Shown: piece by piece, positions 17,532 through 27,136 of the stretch
Layout: every line of letters starts with the position of its first letter
Position numbering within the stretch: the stretch's first letter is position 1
From: Weissella paramesenteroides ATCC 33313
Lineage (GTDB): Bacteria; Bacillota; Bacilli; Lactobacillales; Lactobacillaceae
DNA length: 64,000 bases
Direction: 5' to 3'
Assembly: GCF_000160575.1 (NCBI RefSeq)
Contig: NZ_GG697129.1
Coordinates: 447,167-511,166 of the forward strand
Notes under the pieces: generated by a model
What the model saw: the letters and a program-made list of their open reading frames with translations, nothing else
What the model was told of the DNA's origin: nothing
The model's database searches: none
Translations under genes and position numbers: made by a program

Positions 17532-18354
17532 TTGATTCCTCACTATTTTCTTCTGAAATAAAGAGCGTACCAACTTCTTCACCATTCATGATATTAAAAA
17601 TAATTGATGGGTTAGCCCCATTCGCCAAAACCATCATCTGCTTGTGCTTCAAAATATCGGCAGCGGCTGTTAATTTTGTCGCCATGCCACCCGTACCAAA
17701 TATGGTGCCAGCACCACCAGCTCTTTTGAGTGAATCGGCTGTTACTTGATGCAATTCCTTAATTAATTTAGCCTGCGGATCCTGATGAGGATTACCCGTA
17801 TAAAATCCGTCAATATCTGATAACATAATCAGCAAATCTGCATGTGACCGCACCGCGACAATTGCTGACAGTTTATCGTTATCACCAAAAGTTGTTCGAT
17901 GATCCAACTCATCAACCGCCACGGTATCATTCTCATTAACAACCGGAATAACGCCCCAGTCCAGTAATTGTTCCATCGTATTATGCACGTACTCTCGACT
18001 CTGCGGATAGTCCAAAACATCATGGGTCAGTAATACCTGACTAATTCTCTGACCATAAGCTGCAAACCGTTGCTGATAGACGGTCATCAACTCGCTCTGT
18101 CCAATCGAAGCTAGAGCTTGTTGTTTTTGAATTTGTTCCGGTCGTTCTGTTAATCCCAATTGGCCCATTCCCGCACCAATTGCACCCGAACTAACTAAAA
18201 TGACTTGTTTTCCTTCGTTAACCAAACCTGTTAATGTGTAACTCAGTTGATCAATTGCCTGCAAATTTAATTTACCATTACCATGCATTAAGGAACTTGT
18301 CCCAATTTTCACAACAATCCGCGAAACATTTTCCATGTGGCGATTTGACTTCAT
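17509..18354 (-). CDS. proB: Glutamate 5-kinase without PUA domain
   Basis: 281 residues of amino-acid kinase fold: KIGTSSLM, SSGAIGAGMGQLG, NENDTVAVDEL, FGDNDKLSAIVA and GTGGMATKLTAA. It phosphorylates glutamate as the first step to proline. The C-terminal PUA domain of long ProB proteins is absent, as in many Firmicutes. The start at 18354 is chosen for GGAGGG 9 nt upstream; an internal ATG seven codons on is an alternative. It forms a proBA operon with proA by overlap. Confidence 0.95.
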   Translation of the reverse strand: MKSNRHMENVSRIVVKIGTSSLMHGNGKLNLQAIDQLSYTLTGLVNEGKQVILVSSGAIGAGMGQLGLTERPEQIQKQQALASIGQSELMTVYQQRFAAYGQRISQVLLTHDVLDYPQSREYVHNTMEQLLDWGVIPVVNENDTVAVDELDHRTTFGDNDKLSAIVAVRSHADLLIMLSDIDGFYTGNPHQDPQAKLIKELHQVTADSLKRAGGAGTIFGTGGMATKLTAAADILKHKQMMVLANGANPSIIFNIMNGEEVGTLFISEENSEESNDDRVVK

Positions 18355-18528
18355 GGCAATTGCCCTCCATTTCCCAATAAGTTTTATCATAATTTTACAA
18401 TAGTCGGTAAGAATAACCTAGATATAAATAAACATTATGCATGTTATGTTCCCTAACATAATTACGTGTTTTATCATTTCGCCGCGTTATAATAATTTTA
18501 AATTTAAAGGTGAAAGGATTGATAGCAC

Positions 18529-19845
18529 ATGAACTTAGAAACGTTGGTCACAGAGTATCCCCAAATTAAAGATTTAATCACTGAACAACCAACTTTTTGG
18601 CGCAATCCAGACTACGCTTTAAAAGCTGATCTTCCCTTTTCAAAAGCTGATATTTTTGATGCCGTCGCCCGTTTAGACCGTTTTGCGCCCTACTTAGCCA
18701 AGGTTTTCCCAGAAACAATGGTGACAAACGGCATAATTGAATCACCATTGATTTCATTGGATAATATGCAGACAGCTTGGGAACAACAGAATCATCATGA
18801 GCTTGCTGGTCATTTATATTTAAAGGCTGACAGTGAATTACCCATCTCAGGTTCAATCAAATCTCGTGGTGGTATCTACGAGGTGCTAAAATTTGCTGAG
18901 AAAATCGCAACAACTCATGGCAGCTTAGCTTACATGGATGATTATAGTGTTTTAGCTACCGATGAATTTCGTCAGTTATTCGCTGATTACGGCGTTATCG
19001 TCGCTTCAACTGGTAATCTCGCCCTCAGTGTTGGTATTGTCGCTGCCACATTTGGATTTGAAACAACCGTCTACATGTCACATGATGCTCGTCAATGGAA
19101 AAAAGATAGGTTACGTGAAAATGGTGTCACAGTTAAAGAATTTAACACCAATTTTTCGGCTGTTATCCCAAAAGCACGTGCTGATGCTGCGTTAGATCCT
19201 AACATCCATTTCGTAGATGATGAAGGATCGAATGATTTATTCTTAGGTTATGCAGTTGCCGCTGTTCGCCTACAGAAGCAATTAAAGGAGCAGCAGATTA
19301 AAGTTGATCAGGATCATCCCGTCATTGTTTACTTACCAGCTGGCGTTGGTGGCAGTCCAAGTGGTGTTACCTTTGGCTTAAAAACAATCTTAGGTCCACA
19401 CGTTCATGCAATTTTCTGTGAACCGACTCATGTCCCTTCTGTCACACTGGGCATGATGACAAAATTAAACGACCAAATTTCCGTTTATGATATTGGTTTA
19501 GATGGTTTAACGGCTGCAGACGGTCTGGCAGTTGGTCGTCCATCACGTTTAGCTGGTAAAGTCATGCGTACGTTGCTATTTGGCAGTGTCACTTTCCCAG
19601 ACAATGATATTTATCGATACGTCGCTCAGTTACAAGACACCCAGGATATCATCGTTGAACCTTCAGCTGCGGCCGGATTTACCGGTATTGCACCAACCAT
19701 TAAAAATATGCCAGCATTTAACACTCAGAATGCGACCCATATTGTTTGGGCAACTGGTGGTAGCATGATGCCCCAGAGTGAACGTGAGGCAAACTACGCT
19801 AAGGGACAGCAGCTTTTGCATCAACCGAAAAAAGTTCTTATATAA
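18529..19845 (+). CDS. dsdA: D-serine ammonia-lyase (D-serine dehydratase)
   Basis: 438 residues, fold-type II PLP enzyme. The PLP-lysine motif is SGSIKSRGGIYEVL, the cofactor-phosphate loop YLPAGVGGSPSGVTFG, and the terminal block is VWATGGSMMP. It converts D-serine to pyruvate and ammonia, detoxifying D-serine and feeding pyruvate. It is monocistronic: TATAAT at 18488-18493 about 40 nt upstream, GAAAGGAT ribosome site, own terminator. No dsdC/dsdX-type genes adjoin. It is divergent from proBA. Confidence 0.95.
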   Translation: MNLETLVTEYPQIKDLITEQPTFWRNPDYALKADLPFSKADIFDAVARLDRFAPYLAKVFPETMVTNGIIESPLISLDNMQTAWEQQNHHELAGHLYLKADSELPISGSIKSRGGIYEVLKFAEKIATTHGSLAYMDDYSVLATDEFRQLFADYGVIVASTGNLALSVGIVAATFGFETTVYMSHDARQWKKDRLRENGVTVKEFNTNFSAVIPKARADAALDPNIHFVDDEGSNDLFLGYAVAAVRLQKQLKEQQIKVDQDHPVIVYLPAGVGGSPSGVTFGLKTILGPHVHAIFCEPTHVPSVTLGMMTKLNDQISVYDIGLDGLTAADGLAVGRPSRLAGKVMRTLLFGSVTFPDNDIYRYVAQLQDTQDIIVEPSAAAGFTGIAPTIKNMPAFNTQNATHIVWATGGSMMPQSEREANYAKGQQLLHQPKKVLI

Positions 19846-19855
19846 AATTCAAATC

Positions 19856-19897
19856 AAAAGGGTCGAAACAGGAGAGAATGCTTCGACCCTTTATTTT
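19856..19897 (+). terminator. dsdA terminator
   Basis: AAAGGGTCGAA (19857-19867) pairs with TTCGACCCTTT (19882-19892), followed by ATTTTAT. Confidence 0.85.
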
Positions 19898-19930
19898 ATA
19901 TTAGTTTAGGAATTAGTTCAGAAGTCTCTA

Positions 19931-21175
19931 TCACTCCGCGACTTCACCCGCCTGAGCTGGATTTTCTTTCTTCAACATAAATACAGCAACGATTGTTACC
20001 AAAGCGACTAATGCAGCTAAGATGAAATATGTCGTATGGAATCCCACGCTATCATAAAGATCACCGGCAACTGTAGAGAAAATAAATAACGATATCTGTT
20101 TAGCAAAATTGAACGCCAAAGCATAAATGGTTGCGTATAATCTTAAATCAAATGCTCCGGCAATATACTTCATTGTTGAGACTAAGAAGAGTGGCATTTC
20201 AAATGATGCAAGTAGACGAACAAATGTTAAGAACCAGAAATTAGGAGCAATTGCGCTTAACGTAATACGTAGAAAAGTAAGCACACCATAAGCAATCAAT
20301 CCATTCTTAGCACCAATTTTATTAATTATCCAAGGCATTGGAATCATTAATAGGGCTTCTAACGCAATTTGTGTCGTTAGTAGGCGGCTGTAGGCTACGG
20401 TACCAGCTGCAGCACTCGTGAAGAATGTTTGATAAAATACCGGGAACTGTTGATCAAACACATCATAAATTGCTGATGTTCCCATAAAGAAAATACTTAA
20501 TATCCAGAAATTTTTAATTTTAAAAATAGATAAAATAGTTTTGGCATTTAATGGTGCTGAACTTGCTCCTTCTGCCGCATCTGCATTAGCAAAATTAATC
20601 CGATCACCAAAGATTACCAAGCAAGTCAAAATAATACCAGCAAGTGAGCAAATCCAGAAAACCAAAAATGGATTTTTAACAAACACCAATCCTGCCACGA
20701 ACGATGCCAGTGCACCACCAATTGATCCTCCCATACGGGCATGACCATATTCAAAGCCATTGGCTAAGCTTGCGCGTTCCACATAAGATTCAATAACTGC
20801 CACACCACCATTAAGTACATAAGCTAATGCGAAGCCACCAATAATCGCCCCTAATAATGAACTAAAATGAAGTAATGGTATGAATAACCATTGGAAAAAT
20901 GGGCCAATGAGGATAGCAGCAATTGTTATTGATAATAGCAACGTCTTTTTAAAGACCAATTTATCCGAAATTATACCAAATACTGGTTGATAAAATAATG
21001 AGGCAAATGCCAAAAATGAAAAAACAAATCCGGCTTGGCCACCACTCAAATCGGCTTCTTGTTTTAACCAAAGTACCAAGAAACCTTGTACAATTTGCCA
21101 AATAAAGAAATAACTGACATCAGTTCCAAAAAAACTCCAAAAGTGCTTTTTTTGTGTATTTTGTGTTTGATCCAT
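19931..21175 (-). CDS. MFS oligosaccharide:proton symporter (LacY/OHS-like)
   Basis: 414 residues with 12 hydrophobic helices. The N-terminal half resembles the LacY/RafB/CscB group: SYFFIWQIVQGFLVLWLKQ near the start, FQPVFGIISDKL-type loop (here YQPVFGIISDKLVFKK) and GFEYGHARMGGSIGGA. It probably imports a di- or oligosaccharide. It lies 29 nt downstream of the GH43 gene on the same strand, so uptake and intracellular hydrolysis are likely coupled, probably of an arabino- or xylo-oligosaccharide (inference). The specific sugar is unknown. Confidence 0.82.
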   Translation of the reverse strand: MDQTQNTQKKHFWSFFGTDVSYFFIWQIVQGFLVLWLKQEADLSGGQAGFVFSFLAFASLFYQPVFGIISDKLVFKKTLLLSITIAAILIGPFFQWLFIPLLHFSSLLGAIIGGFALAYVLNGGVAVIESYVERASLANGFEYGHARMGGSIGGALASFVAGLVFVKNPFLVFWICSLAGIILTCLVIFGDRINFANADAAEGASSAPLNAKTILSIFKIKNFWILSIFFMGTSAIYDVFDQQFPVFYQTFFTSAAAGTVAYSRLLTTQIALEALLMIPMPWIINKIGAKNGLIAYGVLTFLRITLSAIAPNFWFLTFVRLLASFEMPLFLVSTMKYIAGAFDLRLYATIYALAFNFAKQISLFIFSTVAGDLYDSVGFHTTYFILAALVALVTIVAVFMLKKENPAQAGEVAE

Positions 21176-21204
21176 GATCTACACCTTTCTTTCGTTAAAG
21201 GAAA

Positions 21205-22173
21205 TTACTCAATGTTAAACGGTACTGGCTTACCAAATGTTGGAAATCCCTCATCATCCCAAGTAAATGGTTGCACCATCGTGTGGCGGTTAGGGTCATA
21301 TAATGGATCCCCTTTTATATCTAAGTAGTTGCGGACGTGATACACTAACAAATCAGTTTCGCCATCTTCCGCAACGGTAAATGAATTATGTCCTGGGCCA
21401 TACAAGCCGTTCGCCATATCCGATTGGAAAATCGCATGATCAAGCTTGTGCCATTTGTTTGCGTCTAGTACATCGTCATTTTCATCGATCCACAACATTC
21501 CCATGGCATAATTTTCATCAGTCGCCGATCCAGAGAAAGTAATAAATATTTTCCCATTACGTTGCAGAACTGCTGGTCCTTCATTTACTGAAAAAATCTT
21601 TGTTTCCCAATCAAACTCTGGTTTTGAAAGCATAGCCGGCTTGGTTTTAAGGGTCCACGGATTACTCATTTCAGCAATATAAAGATTAGAATTTCCTGCA
21701 ATGGCTTTGTCCTTTTGTGCCCAAACATAATACAACTTGTCATTATGAGTAAAAGTTGTTGCATCTAGGCTAAAGCTATCTTTGTCAGTGATAATTTGTC
21801 CCTTTTCGTGCCAAACTTCTTCACCAACCATTGGGTCAGCACTATCACATGCAATACAGTACATGCGATGTGTAAACATACCTAATTCATCTAATGCTGT
21901 TGTATCTGTCGCAGCAAAGTAGATGTACCATTTATCATTGATGTAATGTATTTCTGGTGCCCAAATCAATTGGCTCATCTCACCATGATCATGTTTACGC
22001 CAAACCGTCCTTGGCATTGCATGGGCTAAACCATTAATTGTTTTCGCACGGCGAATTTCAATTAAATTATAAGCAGGAACAGAGGCTGTAAAATAATAAT
22101 AACCATCCGTATGTTTATAAATATATGGATCAGCTCGCTGAATAATTAACGGGTTGATATAACTGTCAGTCAT
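21205..22173 (-). CDS. GH43 family glycosidase (arabinofuranosidase/xylosidase type)
   Basis: About 322 residues, single-domain five-bladed beta-propeller. The three catalytic acids are recognisable: the base Asp in IIQRADPYIY near the N-terminus, the pKa-tuning Asp in SFSLDATTF, and the acid Glu in SVNEGPAVLQ. There is no signal peptide, so the enzyme is cytoplasmic and acts on imported oligosaccharides. The start at 22173 has GGTGG at 7-nt spacing; an ATG two codons earlier is too close. A cre box sits in the promoter region, implying glucose repression, and the divergent ArsR-type gene is the probable specific regulator. Confidence 0.85.
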   Translation of the reverse strand: MTDSYINPLIIQRADPYIYKHTDGYYYFTASVPAYNLIEIRRAKTINGLAHAMPRTVWRKHDHGEMSQLIWAPEIHYINDKWYIYFAATDTTALDELGMFTHRMYCIACDSADPMVGEEVWHEKGQIITDKDSFSLDATTFTHNDKLYYVWAQKDKAIAGNSNLYIAEMSNPWTLKTKPAMLSKPEFDWETKIFSVNEGPAVLQRNGKIFITFSGSATDENYAMGMLWIDENDDVLDANKWHKLDHAIFQSDMANGLYGPGHNSFTVAEDGETDLLVYHVRNYLDIKGDPLYDPNRHTMVQPFTWDDEGFPTFGKPVPFNIE

Positions 22174-22233
22174 TTTCATACCACCTTTTTAAATTTGTGA
22201 TTTATTTCTCAACACGTTTATTTTAAATCATAA

Positions 22234-22247
22234 TGCAAGCGCTTTCA
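22234..22247 (-). promoter_or_regulatory. cre (CcpA) site upstream of the GH43-MFS operon
   Basis: TGCAAGCGCTTTCA fits the cre consensus TGNAANCGNTNWCA throughout. Confidence 0.75.
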
Positions 22248-22290
22248 ATACATTTTTGTTAATCTTTTCAACGAATTTTATGATATAAAT

Positions 22291-22357
22291 AACTATTATG
22301 TTATTTTAAATAGGTTAAATAACGCTGATTGTTTATCTAAAAACAACTATTATGTTA
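22291..22357. promoter_or_regulatory. 13-bp direct repeats between divergent GH43 and ArsR genes
   Basis: AACTATTATGTTA occurs at 22291-22303 and again exactly at 22345-22357, spaced 54 bp start to start. The intervening DNA is AT-rich. The position between divergent promoters suggests operator copies for the ArsR-type regulator. Confidence 0.5.
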
Positions 22358-22403
22358 CTATTAAATTAATAAGAAACATTTTTGTTATCTAAGGAGATTG
22401 TCA

Positions 22404-23294
22404 ATGCAACTAGATATTTCTGATAATTCATTACCTGTTTATAAAGCCCTTGCAAATCCAATGCGCTTAAAAATTATCCAAATTTTATCTCATGAAAAAC
22501 TCAATGTTAGGGATATTGCTGCTCATCTTGGTATTAGTACAACCATCACACTTAAACATCTGCAAATTTTAGCCGATGCTGGTATTATTGCTTTTGAAAA
22601 AGATGGTCATAACAAAATTTCCATGTTGAAAGTAGATAATATATCAGTTAGATTCCCTGAACGAATTTATCCATCTTTCGATATTCACGAAACTAATATT
22701 CCCGTGGGTCATTATACTGACTTCTCTGTCGAACCATCTTGTGGTTTAGCAGGACCAGATGATTATATCGGCAAAGTAGATAATCCTGCCTATTTTATGG
22801 ATCCACAACGAATTGATGCTGGTATGATCTGGTTTTCTAACGGTTTTGTTGAATATCAGTCTCCTAATTTTTTATCCAAAAATGAACATCTTGAAATGTT
22901 AGATCTAGCTATCGAGTTAGGATCTGAATTCCCGTTTTCTAATAATGTCTGGCCATCAGATATTACGTTTTACATTAATGATGTTGAGATTGGTACTTGG
23001 ACAAGTCCCGGTGATTTTTCTGATACACGTGGTAAATACACACCTGATTGGGTACCTGACAACGTTAATCAATATGGTATCCAAAAAATTCTCCGAATCA
23101 CCGACCATGGGACATACCTAGACGGCCAACCCTTCACCCCTATTTCTTTATCTGACATTGATATTTCTAGGCAAACATTCAAAATTCGTTTCGCAATAAA
23201 AGCTGATGCTGAAAACCAAGGTGGTTGCACCCTATTTGGCAAAGGTTTTGGTAATTATGACCAAGATATCAATTTAAAACTTTTCTATAGTTAA
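22404..23294 (+). CDS. ArsR-type winged-helix regulator with a large C-terminal ligand-binding-like domain
   Basis: 296 residues. Residues 1-75 form an ArsR-like HTH (YKALANPMRLKIIQILS, VRDIAAHLGISTTITLKHLQIL). Residues about 80-296 form a beta-rich domain with many aromatics (GMIWFSNGFVEYQSPNF, DITFYINDVEIGTWTSPGDF, TDWVPDN-like loop) that reads like a carbohydrate-sensing module. There are no clustered metal-binding cysteines, so it is not a metal sensor. It is divergent from the GH43-MFS operon and likely controls it in response to a sugar. The start at 22404 follows AAGGAGATTGTCA; the TTG two codons earlier is too close to the ribosome site. Confidence 0.78.
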   Translation: MQLDISDNSLPVYKALANPMRLKIIQILSHEKLNVRDIAAHLGISTTITLKHLQILADAGIIAFEKDGHNKISMLKVDNISVRFPERIYPSFDIHETNIPVGHYTDFSVEPSCGLAGPDDYIGKVDNPAYFMDPQRIDAGMIWFSNGFVEYQSPNFLSKNEHLEMLDLAIELGSEFPFSNNVWPSDITFYINDVEIGTWTSPGDFSDTRGKYTPDWVPDNVNQYGIQKILRITDHGTYLDGQPFTPISLSDIDISRQTFKIRFAIKADAENQGGCTLFGKGFGNYDQDINLKLFYS

Positions 23295-23485
23295 TAAAGT
23301 GAAAACAAAGAGAGCAAAACACAAGTTGTTTTGAAACCGGTATGACACGTGATTTTCATCATTTTTGGCCATAGCAAAGCGGAGAGCCAGAATCACCTAA
23401 TTGTTGTTACAGCAAGGTTTTAGGATTTTGGAACACGTTTATGCTATCAAACTTTCATGCTGATAATTAATACATTTTTAGCAAA

Positions 23486-23526
23486 AAAGAAGTTGGAACA
23501 AATTCTTTTGTCCCAACTTCTTTGCT
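23486..23526 (-). terminator. Terminator of the glycosylation operon (GTTGGGACA family)
   Basis: Minus strand: AAAGAAGTTGGGACAAA pairs with TTTGTTCCAACTTCTTT and runs into TTTTTT. It also works for the ArsR gene on the plus strand. It is one of four related terminators in the window. Confidence 0.85.
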
Positions 23527-23537
23527 TTATATCATAT

Positions 23538-25508
23538 CTATGAGTTTGTTGTTGAGCCACCTTTATAACGTAACAGGCAAGTATATACCAAGGATGCATA
23601 CTTGTCTTTTTTCCCATTTATTACCAATGGGTGGTTGCTTAGTTGATAGTGGTAAGTCTTGGTTACATCAACTGCTTGATTTTTTTGCGATATATTCTTA
23701 ATAACAATTCGATAATTACCAGGTTGAATATTTTTATGCAAGCGATAGACATAACCCGCACGATACATTTGATATCGTCGCTGTGTTTGCTTATTCTCTA
23801 GAACTACATGAACCCTCGAACCCGCATGAATTTGCACTGAAAAGTAATTTGCATGGCCATTCAAATCAACATCTTCTGTCATTTGCTTACCAGGTATCAA
23901 CATAAACGGCTTTGCTTGGTATTGCGCTGATAATTGACTTCGCTGTGCCGAAATGACCATATTTTTTGGATGCTCAAGGCTCAATCCGATTGCAAATCCT
24001 AAACTAACGAAACACAATGTTATCAATGACGGTACCGCAAGTACCTGCAAATTGGTAAATAATCGTTTCCTATCTGTTTCAGGTACTGGAATTGCTGCCA
24101 ACGTGAACCAAATTAATGGTAAGATTACCTGGCCATAACGCGTTTCTGTCTCCCAAAGCAACGTATGAAATGCTAGATATCCTAACGATGCAACTACGGC
24201 AAGGACAGCAACGACCTGTTGACTATTCTTAAAGTCTGGTCGCCATGATAGCAAGCGCAAAATCAAGGTAAACCAAAGTGCTATCGTCGCAGCAGTATAA
24301 CTCAGAATAACAATAACCTTAATTGGTTGTGCCATTTGCTGATACCAATTGGGCGCACTACGATAACCACCGTTATACCAGTCCTGAATATCTCGAACAT
24401 TAAGTAAAATACCTAGCTTTACCACCCATAATTTAACCGTGCCACCAACACCTAATTTTTCAAATCGCTTCGGAATCTCCTTTAGATCATATTGTTGGCG
24501 TACTTTTTTATCGGGTTGCTGAACTGCTCGGTGTACATCCTTACCATTATACATCCCCTTATGTTGCGCATTTGCTCCCATCAAAATCCAATGACTGACC
24601 GGAAATTCATATTTTGTTTCAGTATGAAAATGGCTGGCTTGATAAATACCATGGGTTGCTGGCACACTTAGTCCAAATCCAAATATAATCAGCACTGTTG
24701 GTAGTAACAATTTACTTTGTTTCAGCAACTTCTTATACCACAAAATAAACACAATAATCATTAATGCTGGGACTAATACAATAATATTTGATTTGATCAG
24801 CATCCCCAATGTGCTAATAAATACTAATCCAATACCTGTGACCAGATGGTGTTTTTGAGATTTGCCCGGCCATTGCATCATTATGCGCATGATAAGCAAT
24901 AATATCAGCATGCTTGGTAAATCTGAATAAAATACCTGCAAGTAATAGGTATAAGCAAATGGTGTCAGAACAAAAAAGGCCGTTGCACCAATCAATAAGC
25001 TTTTACGATGACTTAACTGCCAAATCGTCCACAATGATAAAACAATAAATACATCCAGCACGAGGATACTCAATGTATGAATAGCTACATTTGCACTTAA
25101 ATGAAATAACTGCGTTAATTGCAACCAGAGAGACATTAAATATGCTAAGGGGACATTATTTGCATAACGCCAAAAATAAGTAATCCCCCATGTCATATGA
25201 CCCGCTGCCATTTGATCAGCTTGTGATAAGACACGATAAGGATCATGGTATACTGTGTTCGGCATAACTGATAATATAACGATTTGCCCAATGAACATGG
25301 CAATTAAGCCAATACCCACAATCCATTTGACACGTTTGACTGATAGTTGGTTAATACCGCCCGCAAAAATATGTGCCGTCAAGAACAAAATTAAGGTAAC
25401 AACTAGTACCGCAATCCCTGAATATCTTATCAAATTCCCAAGTGTGCCAATAATTAAACAAATAACCAACACAACTGAGAAAAACATTGGGTAAATTTTA
25501 TGTTTCAT
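23538..25508 (-). CDS. GT-C type polytopic membrane glycosyltransferase
   Basis: 656 residues. About 12 transmembrane segments span residues 1-510, and a soluble C-terminal beta-rich domain lies outside (about 520-656). The first long extracellular loop carries the acidic pair region NTVYHDPYRVLSQAD expected for a GT-C catalytic aspartate. Such enzymes transfer sugar from an undecaprenyl-phosphate-sugar to a surface polymer. It is last in a four-gene operon after a GtrB-like GT2, a PAP2 phosphatase and a DedA protein, which supports that role. The acceptor is unknown (teichoic acid, glycan or protein). The start has AAGGGGAAATA-ATG. Confidence 0.75.
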   Translation of the reverse strand: MKHKIYPMFFSVVLVICLIIGTLGNLIRYSGIAVLVVTLILFLTAHIFAGGINQLSVKRVKWIVGIGLIAMFIGQIVILSVMPNTVYHDPYRVLSQADQMAAGHMTWGITYFWRYANNVPLAYLMSLWLQLTQLFHLSANVAIHTLSILVLDVFIVLSLWTIWQLSHRKSLLIGATAFFVLTPFAYTYYLQVFYSDLPSMLILLLIMRIMMQWPGKSQKHHLVTGIGLVFISTLGMLIKSNIIVLVPALMIIVFILWYKKLLKQSKLLLPTVLIIFGFGLSVPATHGIYQASHFHTETKYEFPVSHWILMGANAQHKGMYNGKDVHRAVQQPDKKVRQQYDLKEIPKRFEKLGVGGTVKLWVVKLGILLNVRDIQDWYNGGYRSAPNWYQQMAQPIKVIVILSYTAATIALWFTLILRLLSWRPDFKNSQQVVAVLAVVASLGYLAFHTLLWETETRYGQVILPLIWFTLAAIPVPETDRKRLFTNLQVLAVPSLITLCFVSLGFAIGLSLEHPKNMVISAQRSQLSAQYQAKPFMLIPGKQMTEDVDLNGHANYFSVQIHAGSRVHVVLENKQTQRRYQMYRAGYVYRLHKNIQPGNYRIVIKNISQKNQAVDVTKTYHYQLSNHPLVINGKKDKYASLVYTCLLRYKGGSTTNS

Positions 25509-25529
25509 TATTTCCCCTTTTTATTAGTC

Positions 25530-26483
25530 CTACTCAATAATCGTTTGAATTGTATAACGTGGTCGACCCTTTACTTCATTGATCACTTTACCAATATATT
25601 CGCCAATAACCCCTAAGCTAATCATTTGAATCCCACTCACAAACCATAACGAGACCATCAGGGATGACCATCCATGATCCGTCAATCCTAAAATTTTCAT
25701 CACAATAGCGTATATGACCATCCCAATTGAAAGGAAGCAAGCAAGGACGCCAAGACATAAAATTAAACGGACAGGCGCAATCGTCAAGCTTGTAATACCT
25801 TCCCATGCGAATGATAACATTTTTTTCAATGGATATTTAGACTCACCCGCTAATCGTGGGGTACGTTTATAGTCTACTTCACCCGTCTTAAAGCCTAATT
25901 TTGGAATAATACCTCTAATAAAAAAATTACGTTCTGGATAAGACAATAAAGTATTCACAGCTCGCTTAGACATTAATCGGAAGTCAGCATGATTCGGTAC
26001 TAATTCAACTCCTAATACGTGCAATGTCCAGTAATATCCCTGCGCGGTTGTCCGCTTGAACCAAGTATCGGACTCACGGTTATTTCTTACGCCATAGACG
26101 ATTTCGTCGCCGTCCATCGCCATAGAGACCATGTCTAATATTTTTTCAGGATCATCCTGTAAATCAGCATCGATTGTCACCAGAAAGTCAGCTGTTTTAA
26201 CGGCTTCTTGCAATCCTGCCAACAAAGCTGCTTGATGGCCAAAATTACGGGAAAATTGTAGTCCACGAACACGTGGGTTTTCCTTATGCAATTTTTCTAC
26301 CAATGACCAGGTTTGATCCGTTGAGCCATCATCAACGATGACAATATCAGCACGCATCCCCAACATATCGGCATGTTGCTCGGCAACTTGATCTTCAATA
26401 GCTAACAATCGATGAACTGAATTCACTAAAATTTCTGATTCATTGAAAGCTGGTATAATGATCGTTAACTTTTGTATTTTCAT
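25530..26483 (-). CDS. GT2 polyprenyl-phosphate glycosyltransferase (GtrB/CsbB-like)
   Basis: 317 residues. The N-terminal GT-A domain has TIIIPAFNES, the nucleotide-sugar motif VDDGSTD, SRNFGHQAALLAGL, IDADLQDDPE and the later RTPRLAGESKYPLKKM. Two C-terminal transmembrane helices lie at about 230-290. Proteins of this layout load a hexose or aminosugar from a nucleotide sugar onto undecaprenyl phosphate at the inner membrane face. The start overlaps the PAP2 stop (ATGA). It supplies the lipid-linked donor to the adjacent GT-C enzyme. Confidence 0.88.
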   Translation of the reverse strand: MKIQKLTIIIPAFNESEILVNSVHRLLAIEDQVAEQHADMLGMRADIVIVDDGSTDQTWSLVEKLHKENPRVRGLQFSRNFGHQAALLAGLQEAVKTADFLVTIDADLQDDPEKILDMVSMAMDGDEIVYGVRNNRESDTWFKRTTAQGYYWTLHVLGVELVPNHADFRLMSKRAVNTLLSYPERNFFIRGIIPKLGFKTGEVDYKRTPRLAGESKYPLKKMLSFAWEGITSLTIAPVRLILCLGVLACFLSIGMVIYAIVMKILGLTDHGWSSLMVSLWFVSGIQMISLGVIGEYIGKVINEVKGRPRYTIQTIIE

Positions 26484-27136
26484 AATGATTTCATCCTTTC
26501 TGGCAGAAAACGCTGAATGAAGGTTTTTATTGGTACTTCATATGCAGCGCACAACAACCAATAGCCTGTCGCTAAAATTACACTGGCCAGCACATCTGAT
26601 CCAAAATGATCACGCAAGTAAACTCTCGATACAGCCACGAAGCCAATCCAAACAATCCCAATCAATCTAACAACTAATTTATTTTCCTCATCATGAATTT
26701 TCGGTAGTAATAAACTTAAAACCGATAAGACCAAAATCGTTGTACAAAATGTATGCCCACTAGGGAAACTAAACCCTGTATCTGGTACTAATTGATTAAT
26801 TGGTCGTGGACAAGCAACCACTTGCTTAACTATTTCAGTAATGGCAGATCCAGCTAATTGAATGCCACCCAGCCAAAGGCTTGTTATGACTTGCTTTTTA
26901 AAAAACAACCAAACACATAACAAAGCCGTTAAAATAATGACTGTTAATGGACTACCTAAAAACGTAACGATGTTAAAAATTGCTGTATTCAAAGGAAGGT
27001 AAGCATTTGCCATCAACTGTGTTACTGACGAATCAAATACATTCACCCAATCTGAATTAAATGCCACGCTAACGGCCAGAATAATAAAAATAACTAATAA
27101 TCCTGAACCGAAAAGTTTTTCCAGTCTATTCGTCAT
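26480..27136 (-). CDS. PAP2 family membrane phosphatase
   Basis: 218 residues with five to six helices and the full type 2 acid phosphatase triad: KQVVACPRP (K-x6-RP), PSGHT, and SRVYLRDHFGSD (SR-x5-H-x3-D). It probably dephosphorylates undecaprenyl pyrophosphate or a related lipid and returns carrier to the pool. It overlaps the DedA gene by 11 nt and GT2 by 4 nt, so the cluster is translationally coupled. Another lipid phosphate substrate is possible. Confidence 0.87.
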   Translation of the reverse strand: MTNRLEKLFGSGLLVIFIILAVSVAFNSDWVNVFDSSVTQLMANAYLPLNTAIFNIVTFLGSPLTVIILTALLCVWLFFKKQVITSLWLGGIQLAGSAITEIVKQVVACPRPINQLVPDTGFSFPSGHTFCTTILVLSVLSLLLPKIHDEENKLVVRLIGIVWIGFVAVSRVYLRDHFGSDVLASVILATGYWLLCAAYEVPIKTFIQRFLPERMKSL

